A DNA stretch of 64,000 nt from Candidatus Cetobacterium colombiensis (GCF_033962415.1 NZ_JAVIKH010000006.1:1-64000), one strand, 5' to 3'; positions 24,971-33,733 are shown, numbered from the stretch's first letter. Notes: a model not told the origin generated them from the sequence alone. Numbers and translations: made by a program.

Positions 24971-25361
24971 AGGCTGTTAACAGTTAAAACAAAATTATAA
25001 ATTTCAAAAATGAGTTTTGACTTTTATAAATTTATAATATAAAAAAAGGAGGTGAAAACGTTACCTAAAGAGAGTATAAGTTGTCAATCGGGCGAATATA
25101 AAATAAAAAACATAGAAAGTGTCGTTGAATCCAGAATATTGCGAAAGTGGTATTGGCATGGAGTAGAATCTTGATGGTTGGCACGTTAAATCTGGACTTA
25201 TACAGATACCGCTCGTTATGCGGGAATTTAAGCCTTCGGAGAAGCACAACCGAACTGGAGTAGATTTTGTCGAAACAGGCTTCTATGAACAAGGAATGAT
25301 ACTTTTGACTTTATATATTTTATTAAAATAATTATAGAGTTTTATAAGTATTTGGTAACGG
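24971..25361 (+). mobile_element. Non-autonomous mini-IS607-like element (391 bp)
   Basis: Both ends match the complete IS607-type element at 35333-37321. Left end: AGGCTNTTAACAGTT, then ATAAATTTCAAAAATNAGTT and TTGACTTTTATAA. Right end: CGTTATGCGGGAATTTAAGCC, then ATACTTTTGACTTTATAT through TATTTGGTAACGG. No TnpA or TnpB reading frame survives. The right part corresponds to the region that yields the omega RNA (reRNA) scaffold in TnpB elements. GG flanks both ends (24969-24970 and 25360-25361), as expected for IS607-type integration. Removing it restores TTTTAGG-AGAATACA before the TTG start of the next gene. Confidence 0.8.
25190..25361 (+). ncRNA. Candidate omega RNA (reRNA) region in the mini-element
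   Basis: The right-end segment is conserved with the equivalent 3' region of the full IS607 element. By analogy with TnpB systems this region encodes the guide-RNA scaffold, and the sequence from 25362 (start of the next gene) would be the guide. Transcription is not shown by the sequence. Confidence 0.4.
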
Positions 25362-25369
25362 AGAATACA

Positions 25370-25723
25370 TTGAGAAAATTAAAAATGATCATGTTAGCTG
25401 CTACATTAAGCTTAACTGCTTTAGCTGGTTCAGTTAACGGAAAAATAACAAAAATAAGAGCTTACGAAAAAGGAAGCCAAATCAGTTTTGAATCAAGAAT
25501 TCCTAACTTAACTTTCAAAGTTAGAAAAACTGATATTTTCAAAGCTATGACTAGAAAAGGAAAAATCATGTCAGTTGCTGACCTTGAGAAAAATGGAGTT
25601 ATCCTTGATATTGATAGACAAGTAGTTGTTACTTTAGACAGAGTTGGAGATGGATTATACATTAAAACTAAGAACAATACAATGTTCGTATCTGAGAAAG
25701 AATTAGATAAGATTAGAAAGTAA
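25370..25723 (+). CDS. Small exported protein downstream of the mini-element
   Basis: About 117 residues from a TTG start (25370) with GGAG seven bases upstream; an earlier in-frame TTG at 25352 lies inside the mobile element. It has a signal peptide (MRKLKMIMLAATLSLTALAGS) and a mature part of alternating basic and hydrophobic residues, probably beta-rich (VVVTLDRVGDGLYIKTKNNTMFVSEKELDKIRK). I recognise no family. The C-terminal segment loosely resembles the end of the tandem exported proteins at 27.3-28.2 kb. The mini-IS607 is inserted inside its ribosome binding site, recreating it with its own terminal GG. Confidence 0.65.
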   Translation: MRKLKMIMLAATLSLTALAGSVNGKITKIRAYEKGSQISFESRIPNLTFKVRKTDIFKAMTRKGKIMSVADLEKNGVILDIDRQVVVTLDRVGDGLYIKTKNNTMFVSEKELDKIRK

Positions 25724-25727
25724 TTAT

Positions 25728-25745
25728 ATGAGCCTTTTGGCTCAT
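25728..25745 (+). terminator. Terminator of the small exported protein gene
   Basis: ATGAGCC pairs with GGCTCAT around TTTT, followed by nine T residues. Confidence 0.88.
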
Positions 25746-25830
25746 TTTTTTTTGTTTGTAAATCTTTGAAGTTTATTGTAAAATAGAGACTATAATATAT
25801 AATTTCAATATATTTTGAAAGGTGGAAAAA

Positions 25831-27252
25831 ATGTTTTTGAATAAGAAGTCACTACACATATTGAGCTTATTTTTTTCTTTAAATAAATTCAGTTATTCTG
25901 ATTTAGAAAAAATATTGCATATTAAAAAACGTTCTATAGATAACAACATCAATACAATAAACGATTTTTTAGCAGCATATAAAATCCAAGGTATACAAAA
26001 AATAAAGGATTTTTTCTTTTTAAAACCTTGTTCTATAAATAAGATTAAAGAGATTTTAGAATTTGCACCTCTTTCTGTTGCAGAGAGAAAAGATTATCTT
26101 TTGCTTCAACTTTTCTTTGAAAATACCCTTAATTTAAATATAAATACAGATATTATTCAAACAACTAGAAGAACTTTAAACTACGATTTACAAGATATTA
26201 AAACTTACTTAGAGTCTGAAGGAGTTCAAATAGAAAGTATCTCTGGTAAAGGTATTTTTTTAAAAGGAAACGAAGCTAAAATTAGAGAGCTCTTTTCTAT
26301 TTACTTGAGTAAATACTTAATAAACAAACATATAACTCATAAACACTTTACTGATTTAATATATAAATATATAAATATAGAATTTATTGAGTATAATAAA
26401 AATTTTGTTTTAAGACTTTTAAATAGTATCTCTGTTACCCTTGTTCCAGAGGATTTTTATAAAATTGTGGCTATACTTTTAGTCAATTCAACTAGAGAAA
26501 AAATAGTACCCTCACAAGATGAAGATTTTATAGCTAAAAAAGTTAATCAACATATAAGTTACACTAAAACCTTAAACTTTTTAAAAGCTAGAGGTCTTGG
26601 ACATTTAAACTCTTATGAATTAGATTTTATTATTGAAACTCTTTTCTATTTAGATATAAAAGCTTATGAAACTCTTGATGAAAATGCAAATTTCTTCGTA
26701 GAAAAAATCAAAGAAAAGCTTCAAATAGACCTTTCTAATAACTTAGAAACAAAAATGAGAGTTGCCAATGTCTTAAGAGTTGGATATTTTAAAACTCAAT
26801 ATAACTTCTATGAAAATAATGAAATTTATTCTTTTAATCAAGCTCAAAAAGAGAGATTTCTAATTTTAAAAGAAATTATAGATGAAATATTCCCTAAATT
26901 TTATTCAGAGGATATTTTACACTTGGCTATTATTTTAAAAAAACATCAAAGAAATAATATTTTAGATCGTGACAAATATAAAAGAGTGGTAATCGTAGAT
27001 GACACTTTTGATCATATGTATGGTAAATTATTATCTCGGTACCTTAAAAACTTCTCATATATTGAAGTGGTTGAAGTTATTGAAAGCTATGAAATAAACT
27101 CATTACTTGAAGATGTTTTCCAAGTGGACTATATTATCACCATTGATGATTTACAAAACTTTAATTTAAATATACCTTTAATTAAAATAAATAGAGCTTG
27201 CTTCTTAGATGACAGCTTTGAACTTTCTCAACTTAATCTAATTGTTAAGTAG
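25831..27252 (+). CDS. Mga/BglG-like transcriptional regulator, paralogue 5
   Basis: A 473-residue protein from the ATG at 25831 (AAAGGTGG upstream; a GTG nine bases earlier overlaps the ribosome binding site). It has an N-terminal HTH (NKFSYSDLEKILHIKKRSIDNNINTIND), a second HTH near residue 115 (QTTRRTLNYDLQDIKTYLESE, followed by SGKGIFLKG), PRD-like helices, and a C-terminal EIIB-like segment (RVVIVDDTFDHMYGKLLSRYL). It belongs to the same family as the four regulators at 10.5-19.1 kb but stands apart from them. It precedes the small exported protein operon by about 110 bp. Confidence 0.75.
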   Translation: MFLNKKSLHILSLFFSLNKFSYSDLEKILHIKKRSIDNNINTINDFLAAYKIQGIQKIKDFFFLKPCSINKIKEILEFAPLSVAERKDYLLLQLFFENTLNLNINTDIIQTTRRTLNYDLQDIKTYLESEGVQIESISGKGIFLKGNEAKIRELFSIYLSKYLINKHITHKHFTDLIYKYINIEFIEYNKNFVLRLLNSISVTLVPEDFYKIVAILLVNSTREKIVPSQDEDFIAKKVNQHISYTKTLNFLKARGLGHLNSYELDFIIETLFYLDIKAYETLDENANFFVEKIKEKLQIDLSNNLETKMRVANVLRVGYFKTQYNFYENNEIYSFNQAQKERFLILKEIIDEIFPKFYSEDILHLAIILKKHQRNNILDRDKYKRVVIVDDTFDHMYGKLLSRYLKNFSYIEVVEVIESYEINSLLEDVFQVDYIITIDDLQNFNLNIPLIKINRACFLDDSFELSQLNLIVK

Positions 27253-27362
27253 TTGAATTTTCATACAACTTTTTGTTAAGGCTTTTTCAAATATTCGAAC
27301 TTCTAAATATATGCTATTATGTTTAAAAGCTTGAATCATTAAATATATTGAAGGAGTTTATA

Positions 27363-27755
27363 ATGAAAAAAATCTTATTTGCCACTTCCCTTTTATTATC
27401 TACTAGTTTATTTTGTGCTGAGATTAAAAGTGAACAGGGTGGTATGGACTTTCCTGAATTAAAAATCGAGAAAGTTGAAAGTGCTACATACATGGCTTTA
27501 GCTAGCAAATCTGGAGAAGCTTATATTTTTGGATTAGCTAATGACGTTATTTTAGATGCAGAAAAAGGAAAAAAACAAGAGGAAGTTTTAGGATTCTATG
27601 ACAGCCTAAGTGAAAATAAATTAGATACTGAATTATATAACGTATCTTTTGATGATAAAGAATTAGTTGTAAAACCAACATATGAGGATTTCACAATATC
27701 TTTTACAAAAGATGAAACAAATAAAATACTTAAAGCAGTAAAGGAGGCTAAGTAA
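27363..27755 (+). CDS. Small exported protein A of a tandem pair
   Basis: A 130-residue precursor starting at 27363 (AAGGAG upstream; the in-frame TTG 15 bases earlier overlaps it). The signal peptide is MKKILFATSLLLSTSLFCA, ending close to a Cys, so lipidation is possible but the lipobox is weak. The mature part reads SKSGEAYIFGLANDVI ... EDFTISFTKDETNKIL. It is paralogous to the next gene: both share a SKSG...FGL segment, an acidic middle and ED..I.F.KDE near the end. No known family. It is first in a three-gene operon with 2-bp gaps. Confidence 0.65.
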   Translation: MKKILFATSLLLSTSLFCAEIKSEQGGMDFPELKIEKVESATYMALASKSGEAYIFGLANDVILDAEKGKKQEEVLGFYDSLSENKLDTELYNVSFDDKELVVKPTYEDFTISFTKDETNKILKAVKEAK

Positions 27756-27757
27756 TT

Positions 27758-28165
27758 ATGAAAAAATTTCTTGCTATTTTAGGAGTTTTAACTTCTATGA
27801 ACCTTTTTGCTGCTGATATTGTAAAAGATAATGTTACAACACCTACTGATAAAATAGGTATGTTCGTTCAAAATAGTAACGCATTTTTTGCACTACAAGC
27901 TAAAAGCGGAGCTGTTGTAACTTTTGGTTTACCAAAATCTGTTTTAGTAAATACTTTAAAAGATGGTAAAGCTAGATATGAAATTCCAGGTGTTATTGCC
28001 AATGCTAACAAACCTGAAGAGAGCGCTTTACAGTTCTATCATTTACAATTTGATAAAAATGCTGGTGTTCTTATTTTAGATTTCTCTGGAACAGAGGACT
28101 ACATTGTTTTCGATAAAGATGAAGTTAAAAATTTTGGAGAAATACTTGAAAGAGGAGTGAGTTAG
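27758..28165 (+). CDS. Small exported protein B of a tandem pair
   Basis: A 135-residue precursor with signal peptide MKKFLAILGVLTSMNLFA and a mature beta-rich domain (FFALQAKSGAVVTFGLPKSVLVNTL ... VLILDFSGTEDYIVFDKDEVKNFGEIL). It resembles the preceding protein along its length, so the two arose by tandem duplication. GGAGG precedes ATG, and it follows the first gene by two bases. Probably periplasmic; function unknown. Confidence 0.65.
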   Translation: MKKFLAILGVLTSMNLFAADIVKDNVTTPTDKIGMFVQNSNAFFALQAKSGAVVTFGLPKSVLVNTLKDGKARYEIPGVIANANKPEESALQFYHLQFDKNAGVLILDFSGTEDYIVFDKDEVKNFGEILERGVS

Positions 28166-28167
28166 TT

Positions 28168-28461
28168 ATGAAAAAGATTTTCGCTATTATGATGCTATTA
28201 GCTTTAGCTAGTACATCTTTTGCTAGATACCATAGACCTATTAGACCTGCTGTTAAACGTGCAATCGTTAGAGCACATGTTCGTAATGAAATAAGAAAAG
28301 AAGTTAGAAGAGATATTAGACACGCTGTTAAAAGAAAAAGAAGAAGAGAAGCTATTGGAGCGGCAGTTGTCGGAGCAGCAGTTGTTGGAGGAATTATTGC
28401 AAATAGCAATCATAACAACGACTACTATAGACCAATCCCCCAACCATATTACAATTATTAA
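28168..28461 (+). CDS. Small basic exported protein with glycine-zipper-like segment
   Basis: A 97-residue precursor. A signal peptide (MKKIFAIMMLLALASTSFA) is followed by a strongly basic stretch (about residues 24-62, many Arg and Lys and several His). Next come an Ala/Gly/Val-rich segment (IGAAVVGAAVVGGIIA) that resembles a glycine zipper, and a Tyr/Pro/Asn tail. It is the third gene of the operon, two bases after the second. The function is unknown; the composition suggests binding to membranes or anionic polymers. Confidence 0.65.
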   Translation: MKKIFAIMMLLALASTSFARYHRPIRPAVKRAIVRAHVRNEIRKEVRRDIRHAVKRKRRREAIGAAVVGAAVVGGIIANSNHNNDYYRPIPQPYYNY

Positions 28462-28480
28462 TGGTAATATGTATCTATAA

Positions 28481-28517
28481 AAGAAATGAGGCATCCCCTA
28501 AAGGTGCCTCATTTCTT
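28481..28517. terminator. Bidirectional terminator
   Basis: AAGAAATGAGGCA (28481-28493) pairs with TGCCTCATTTCTT (28505-28517). It lies between the exported-protein operon and the convergent small gene. Confidence 0.88.
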
Positions 28518-28526
28518 TTTATACTA

Positions 28527-28814
28527 TTAAGCCTTGTGAGCGAAAAAGTGTTCACAATCTCCAAACTCTTTTTCCTTTAGTTTCATAAGTTCTTTTATAA
28601 CCCCATTAAAGTCGATGTTTGAATACTCTATATCATCAGTTCCTTTTTCTATAACTGTGAATCTATCATCATCAACTTTTGTTAAAGTTATTGTATGATC
28701 TTTTGCTAAAGGTTTTTCATTTTTAGTAAAAACTACTTTTTCTCCAGTTTCCATTTCATTTACACATTTTAAAATAAATTCTTCAAATTTTTCTACTGTT
28801 ATTTTTTTAGACAT
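28527..28814 (-). CDS. Small conserved-looking protein of unknown function
   Basis: A 95-residue acidic, soluble protein with no signal peptide. Predicted helix-strand pattern: KITVEKFEEFILKCVNEM, then a beta stretch HTITLTKVDDDRFTVIEKG, then helix VIKELMKLKEKEF. It ends in a Cys/His-containing tail (DCEHFFAHKA). AAAGGTGAG precedes ATG. It is transcribed alone, opposite to the exported-protein operon. No family recognised. Confidence 0.55.
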   Translation of the reverse strand: MSKKITVEKFEEFILKCVNEMETGEKVVFTKNEKPLAKDHTITLTKVDDDRFTVIEKGTDDIEYSNIDFNGVIKELMKLKEKEFGDCEHFFAHKA

Positions 28815-29028
28815 AGTATCTCACCTTTCCCTTAAATATATAATAAGTTTCATTTTTTACTCTACATACCTTTCTTCTACAAACTTTTCATTTTTCTTTT
28901 ATTTTTTTAATATTTTTTTATTTTCAATTCTAAAGGAATTTCTTTCTTAACTTAGTAAAGTAAAAACAGGTAATAATATCAACAATTTAATTATAGTTTT
29001 GCTATAAAAGGAGATATAAATAATTAAC

Positions 29029-30403
29029 AAAAACGTTGACGAACAACCTTAAATATGTAAAGATGTGTTCGAGGTGAGAAAGTGAAAAGTTATAAGATAG
29101 AGATTAAACCTACAAAAGAACAGATTTTAAAAATAGAAAATACTTCTAATGTTTGTAGGTTTATCTATAACGAAATGATAGCAAGCAATGAACTTCTTTA
29201 TAGTATGAACAAATTAATTGGGTCAGACAATAAATTTATGAGAGCCAATGATTTTTCCAAGTATGTAAATAATAAACTTTCTAAAATTGCAACAATGACT
29301 TGGATAAAAACAGCTAACAGTAAAGCTGTTAAACAAGCTATGCTAAACTGTGAAAAAACTTTTAAAAAGTTTTTTAAAAAACAAAGTGATTTTCCTAAAT
29401 ACAAAAAGAAAAAAGATTTTTATGGAGTTTATCTCCCTAAAAATAATAAAACTGATTTTGAGATTAAAAGACACAAACTTAAAATGCCTATGCTTTCTTG
29501 GGTAAGACTAAGAGAAAAAGGGTATCTTCCTTTAAATTCAGAGATTACATCTTGCACTATTACAAAAAAAGCTGATAAATATTTTGTTTCTATATTAGTC
29601 AAAGAAGAAGTTAAAATTTGTAATCCAAAAAAAAGTAATGGTATTGGTGTTGATTTGGGAATAAAAGAACTAGCTGTTTCTTCTGATGGAAAAAGTTTTA
29701 AAAATATTAATAAAACAAAAGTTGTTAAAAAGTTAGAAAAGAAACTTAAACGAAAACAAAAAAGTTTGAGTAGAAAATTTGAATGTCTAAAACTTAGAAA
29801 AAAGAGAGGTGAAATTGCTACGAAACAGAATATTGAAAAAGATATTCTATCAGTTCAAAAGATAAACTATAGACTTTCAAATATTAGAACTGAGTATACA
29901 AAAAAAGTTGTAAATACTTTGGTAAGAACCAAGCCTGAGTACATAACAATTGAGGATTTAAATGTCAGAGGTATGATGAAAAACAAAACTCTATCAAAAT
30001 CAATAGCTGAACAAAAATGGTATTATTTTAGAATGTTTTTAATCGGACAAGCGAAAAAGCAAAATATTGAAGTAAGGGTAGTTAGTAGAACTTTCCCTTC
30101 GTCAAAGACTTGCTCTTGCTGTGGAACTATAAAAAAAGATTTAAAATTAAAAGACCGTATTTTTAAGTGTAGCTGTGGATTTGAAATAGATAGAGATTTA
30201 AATGCCTCTGTAAATCTAAGAGATTGTAAAAAGTATAAAACGCTCACATAAAAGAGAATTATACTGTGTACCCATAGGCTAAATGGGGAATTAACGACCA
30301 TGGAGAACTAAACAAACTGTAGTAGCGTAGCGAGGCAGAGTTCGTTGAAGTGGTAAAAATCAAAGACAGATACTTTTGTATATGTTTTTTGTAGCAGGCA
30401 ATC
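29029..30403 (+). mobile_element. TnpB-only element of IS200/IS605 type
   Basis: A solitary tnpB gene with about 50 bp of left flank and about 150 bp of right flank that have no other gene. A small left hairpin (CGAACA at 29040-29045 with TGTTCG at 29066-29071) and a TTAAC at 29024-29028 fit the left end of an IS605-family element, whose target pentanucleotides are of this type. The right end, around a GATACTTTTG motif near 30370, stops close to the DnaJ gene start at 30404. No tnpA is present, so it needs help in trans to move. The exact ends are uncertain by tens of bases. Confidence 0.65.
29082..30251 (+). CDS. tnpB: TnpB RNA-guided nuclease (IS605/IS607 family)
   Basis: A 389-residue protein from a GTG start with GAGGTGAG upstream. 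It has an N-terminal helix-turn-helix/OB-like part, a RuvC nuclease with Asp191 (GVDLGIKELA), Glu291 (ITIEDLNVRGMM) and the final acidic residue in DRDLNAS (about 370-372), and a zinc finger with CSCC (344-347) and CSC (363-365). All catalytic residues are present, so it should be an active omega-RNA-guided DNA nuclease, not an inactive TldR-like repressor. The guide would be copied from the sequence after the element's right end, here the start of the DnaJ gene. Confidence 0.92.
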   Translation: MKSYKIEIKPTKEQILKIENTSNVCRFIYNEMIASNELLYSMNKLIGSDNKFMRANDFSKYVNNKLSKIATMTWIKTANSKAVKQAMLNCEKTFKKFFKKQSDFPKYKKKKDFYGVYLPKNNKTDFEIKRHKLKMPMLSWVRLREKGYLPLNSEITSCTITKKADKYFVSILVKEEVKICNPKKSNGIGVDLGIKELAVSSDGKSFKNINKTKVVKKLEKKLKRKQKSLSRKFECLKLRKKRGEIATKQNIEKDILSVQKINYRLSNIRTEYTKKVVNTLVRTKPEYITIEDLNVRGMMKNKTLSKSIAEQKWYYFRMFLIGQAKKQNIEVRVVSRTFPSSKTCSCCGTIKKDLKLKDRIFKCSCGFEIDRDLNASVNLRDCKKYKTLT

Positions 30404-31417
30404 ATGGCTCTAAAAGAGGATTTTTATAAAATACTAGAAGTTAATAAAAATGCCAGTGAAGCTGAGATTAAAAAAGCTTATAGAAAACAAGCTAGAAAAT
30501 ATCACCCTGACAAATTTAGCTCTTCTAGCGAAACTGAAAAAGCTAATGCTGAAAAGAAATTTAAAGAGGTTAACGAAGCTTACCAAATACTTTCTGATCC
30601 TGAAAAAAGATCTCAGTATGACAACTTTGGACACGCTGCTTTTGAACAAGGTGGACACCCTGGTGGAGGTCAAAGTTATGGTCAATATGGTGGTCAAGGT
30701 TATCAAGATTTTGATTTTAGCAATTTTAACTTCGATTTCGGTGGTGGAAATAGTGCAGAAGATTTAGGTGATATCTTTGGTTCTTTCTTTGGAGGTAGAG
30801 GAGCTAGAAAAAGAGGCCCTGTACCTGGTGGAGACCTATCTATGGAGATTGAAATATCTTTGGAGGAGTCTGCTAAAGGTGGAGAGAAAACAATAAGATA
30901 TGCTCGTACTAATAAAGATGGAGCTCGTGAAGAGGTTGAAAAGAAATTTAAAATCCCTGCTGGGATAGCTGATGGACAGAAATTAAAATTAGCTAAGTTT
31001 GGTAATGCTAGCACATCTGGCGGACCTCATGGAGATCTATATATACATATAAAAATTAAACCAGATGACCTTTTTGTAAGAGATGGTTTTGATATTATCT
31101 GTAAAGTTCCCGTTAGCTACTACACTGCTGCATTAGGTGGAGAGGTGGAAGTTCCAACTTTAAGTGGTAATAAAAAAATAAAAATTCCTGCTGGAACTCA
31201 AAGTGGAAAACGTTTTGCCCTTAGAGAATATGGTATTTTCAATCCTAAAACTAAGAAAAAAGGAACTCACTACGCTGAAGTAACCATTGAAGTCCCTGTG
31301 GATTTAGATGAAGAACAAAAAATACTTTTAAAAGAGTTTGACGACAAATTAAAAGATAAAAATAGAAAAATTAAAACTAGCTTCTTAGATAAAGTTAAAA
31401 AATTCTTTAAAATGTAA
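30404..31417 (+). CDS. CbpA/DnaJ-type co-chaperone without zinc finger
   Basis: A 337-residue type II DnaJ protein. The J domain is at residues 1-70 ([31 protein letters not shown], with the HPD triad near 33-35). A Gly-rich linker ([18 protein letters not shown]) follows, then the two beta-sandwich substrate domains and a C-terminal dimerisation part. No CxxCxGxG zinc repeats, as in CbpA. It stimulates DnaK. The ribosome binding site is poor (AGCAGG), and the start lies right behind the TnpB-only element. A good AAAGGAG at about 29007-29013 now lies on the far side of that element, so the insertion may have separated the gene from its native leader. Confidence 0.9.
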   Translation: MALKEDFYKILEVNKNASEAEIKKAYRKQARKYHPDKFSSSSETEKANAEKKFKEVNEAYQILSDPEKRSQYDNFGHAAFEQGGHPGGGQSYGQYGGQGYQDFDFSNFNFDFGGGNSAEDLGDIFGSFFGGRGARKRGPVPGGDLSMEIEISLEESAKGGEKTIRYARTNKDGAREEVEKKFKIPAGIADGQKLKLAKFGNASTSGGPHGDLYIHIKIKPDDLFVRDGFDIICKVPVSYYTAALGGEVEVPTLSGNKKIKIPAGTQSGKRFALREYGIFNPKTKKKGTHYAEVTIEVPVDLDEEQKILLKEFDDKLKDKNRKIKTSFLDKVKKFFKM

Positions 31418-31419
31418 AA

Positions 31420-31446
31420 AAAAAGCCGAAGTAATTTCGGCTTTTT
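31420..31446. terminator. Bidirectional terminator
   Basis: AAAAAGCCGAA (31420-31430) pairs with TTCGGCTTTTT (31436-31446). It lies between the convergent DnaJ-like and TonB-receptor genes. Confidence 0.9.
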
Positions 31447-33560
31447 TATATGCTCATTTTCCCTGTAATGAAGTAGTTTCTACCTGGTGCTGGTAGAGCT
31501 ATATCTCTTGTTTCTTCATAGTTATATTTCTCATTAAATAGATTGTTTATTCCAAAACTTAAATCAAAATATTCATTTACTTTATATGTTAACATAAGGT
31601 CTGTATAGTTATAACTTTTTACCTTACTATCAATAGGAGTATTATCTCTTTCATACTCTTTTACCATATAACTTCCAACCCAATTGAAATTGGCGTTAAA
31701 CTTTAACTTCTCATTTATATTATAGCTTCCACCTAAAACTATCTTTCCACTTGGAACTAATGGTAACTCTTCCCCTTCATAAATACCTTTTGTTATCTTT
31801 GTATTCACATAACTAAAAGATTGATATAAAGTTAAATTTTCAAAATACTCCTCTAAATATAGCTCTCCTCCAAACTTTCTAACTTCATTTAGATTTTTAT
31901 ACTGCCACTCTTTTATAGCTGGATTATATGAATTTTTTTGAATTAAAACTATCTCATTAGAAGTAAAATTACTAAATACTGATAAATTCATAAAAATCTC
32001 TTCATAATAGTCTCTCATACCAACTTCAAAGTTATGAGAGATCTCTGATTTTAAATTGTTTTTTTCATAGTGATTGCCCACCTTATCTGTTATCTGCCCT
32101 GGAAGGGGAGAAGTAAATCCTCTTTCATATCTTGTATAAAAAGTTCCACTAGAACTATATTTATAGTTTGTACCAACTTCTAAAGCATAGTTATCTGTTT
32201 TCTCATCACTATCTATCTCTCTATAGTAAGCAGTTTTCCCCATGGTAACAACCTCTGTTTCACTAGTTCTTTTCCCACCTAAAGATGAGTGTTCATATTT
32301 AGCTCCTAAAACTAGCTCTAACTTATCTGTTAAATTATATGTATTCAATCCATAGATTCCATTGCTTTCTTTAAAAATATCATTTTTTAAATTTACCTCT
32401 GCCTCACCTTTTATTTTAAAATACGGCATAGTCACTGGAAAAAATTCACCACTTGCCTTTATTTCACTATCTCTTTTAAGTTTTGTATAGTTATAGTCAT
32501 ATCCTAAAATTAACTCTCCATTTAAATACTGGTATTTTCCTCTTAAGTTTATACCTTTAGAATTTTCTTTAAAACTACCATACATACTAGAATCTAAATC
32601 TTTTCCTATAATTTCATGTGGCATATTTCCAACTTTTGGAACTTCATAATCCATAAGAGAGATCTCTTTAAAATCTCTTTTAAAACTCTGATAGTAGAGT
32701 GTTGTTAAAAAAGTTAAATTTTCACTAAATTTATACTCATAATCTAAAGAGTAAGTTTTTCTTTTTGAATCACTATCTATTGGAAAGCCAGCTGCTTTTC
32801 TATTTTCCTTTAAAAGCTCTTTACTTATTCCTGTGGAATAATCTCTGTCTCCTTTAAAATATCCCATTGTAACTTTTACTCTATTTTTCTCATCTATTTT
32901 ATAATCTAAACCTCCACTAAAGTTATTAGATTCTTGTGAGTCACCATCTCTATAGCCATTTCCATTTAAGTATGTATAATTAAAATTTCCATATAGATTT
33001 TCATTTAAATTTTGTCCAAAAGAGATTCCACCACTTCTAAAATCATATGACTTTATCCCTGTTTCTAAAATTAAAAAATCCTTTTTTAAAGAGGACTTAG
33101 TTATTATATTTATCACTCCACCTGAACTCCCAGAACCATATATAACACTATTTCCACCTGGAGTTATATCTATTCTTTCAATGGAGTTTAAAGGTATTGT
33201 GTTTATAGGTAAAGTTCCCATAGATTCGTCAATGGGATTTAAAGCTATTCCATCTGATAAAATTTTTACTTTCGATATAGATTTTTCTCCATTACCTCTA
33301 ATATCTACCCTTGGCCCAAAATATGTCTCTTGAACTATAACATTTGGTGCATCTCTTAAAACATCCTCCACATTTTTGTGATTTCCATTGTCTATCTCAT
33401 CTTTAAATAAAACTATGACATTTTTATTCTCTGAAACAAGAGGTGTATCAAACCCACTCTTTGAAACAACAACTGTCTCTTCTAGTTTTATAGTCTTCTC
33501 CATTGAAAATATACATATTCCCTGTAGAAAAAATAAAACTAAATATCTCCCTCTCCACAT
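31446..33560 (-). CDS. TonB-dependent outer-membrane receptor
   Basis: A 704-residue receptor. A short signal peptide (MWRGRYLVLFFLQGICIFS) is followed by a TonB-box-like KLEETVVVSKSG, then the plug domain (about 40-160: VEDVLRDAPNVIVQ, DIRGNGEKSISKVKILSDGIALNP, IERIDITPGGNSVIYGSGSSGGVINIITK). A 22-strand barrel ends with YFITGKMSI. Plug features resemble siderophore, haem or cobalamin receptors; the ligand cannot be chosen. No exbB/exbD or ABC genes are adjacent. Two TTGAAT-type palindromic boxes lie in its promoter region, suggesting metal- or stress-dependent control. Confidence 0.9.
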   Translation of the reverse strand: MWRGRYLVLFFLQGICIFSMEKTIKLEETVVVSKSGFDTPLVSENKNVIVLFKDEIDNGNHKNVEDVLRDAPNVIVQETYFGPRVDIRGNGEKSISKVKILSDGIALNPIDESMGTLPINTIPLNSIERIDITPGGNSVIYGSGSSGGVINIITKSSLKKDFLILETGIKSYDFRSGGISFGQNLNENLYGNFNYTYLNGNGYRDGDSQESNNFSGGLDYKIDEKNRVKVTMGYFKGDRDYSTGISKELLKENRKAAGFPIDSDSKRKTYSLDYEYKFSENLTFLTTLYYQSFKRDFKEISLMDYEVPKVGNMPHEIIGKDLDSSMYGSFKENSKGINLRGKYQYLNGELILGYDYNYTKLKRDSEIKASGEFFPVTMPYFKIKGEAEVNLKNDIFKESNGIYGLNTYNLTDKLELVLGAKYEHSSLGGKRTSETEVVTMGKTAYYREIDSDEKTDNYALEVGTNYKYSSSGTFYTRYERGFTSPLPGQITDKVGNHYEKNNLKSEISHNFEVGMRDYYEEIFMNLSVFSNFTSNEIVLIQKNSYNPAIKEWQYKNLNEVRKFGGELYLEEYFENLTLYQSFSYVNTKITKGIYEGEELPLVPSGKIVLGGSYNINEKLKFNANFNWVGSYMVKEYERDNTPIDSKVKSYNYTDLMLTYKVNEYFDLSFGINNLFNEKYNYEETRDIALPAPGRNYFITGKMSI

Positions 33561-33636
33561 AAAATCCCCCTAATTTTTCTTTTAAATATATTTACTTGTA
33601 ATTTCTTCCCTTCCTTTAAGGCTTTTTAATTATTTT

Positions 33637-33692
33637 TTGACTTGTGATTCAAATTTATCTTGACTTTTAATGTGATTTGAATTATAATTCAA
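33637..33692. promoter_or_regulatory. Two palindromic regulator boxes upstream of the TonB receptor
   Basis: TTGAATTATAATTCAA (33677-33692) is a perfect 16-bp palindrome. TTGACTTGTGATTCAA (33637-33652) matches it with one half-site change, 40 bp away. The same TTGAAT-N4-ATTCAA form lies at 7272-7287. They occupy the divergent promoter region between the receptor and the gene at 33791, so one dimeric regulator could control both. The regulator is not identified. Confidence 0.6.
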
Positions 33693-33733
33693 GAGTAAGA
33701 AATTTTTAAAACTTTTTCCAAACAATCAAATTC

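Noticed and set aside
25061-25292. Minus-strand reading frames inside the mini-IS607 element
   Set aside because: They have no ribosome binding site, lie across the conserved non-coding right end and encode nothing protein-like; the DNA is better explained as element ends.
28815-29028. Possible small gene or RNA between the 28527 gene and the TnpB-only element
   Set aside because: The stretch is A/T-rich with only promoter-like sequence and the AAAGGAG near 29007; no supported frame or structured RNA was seen.
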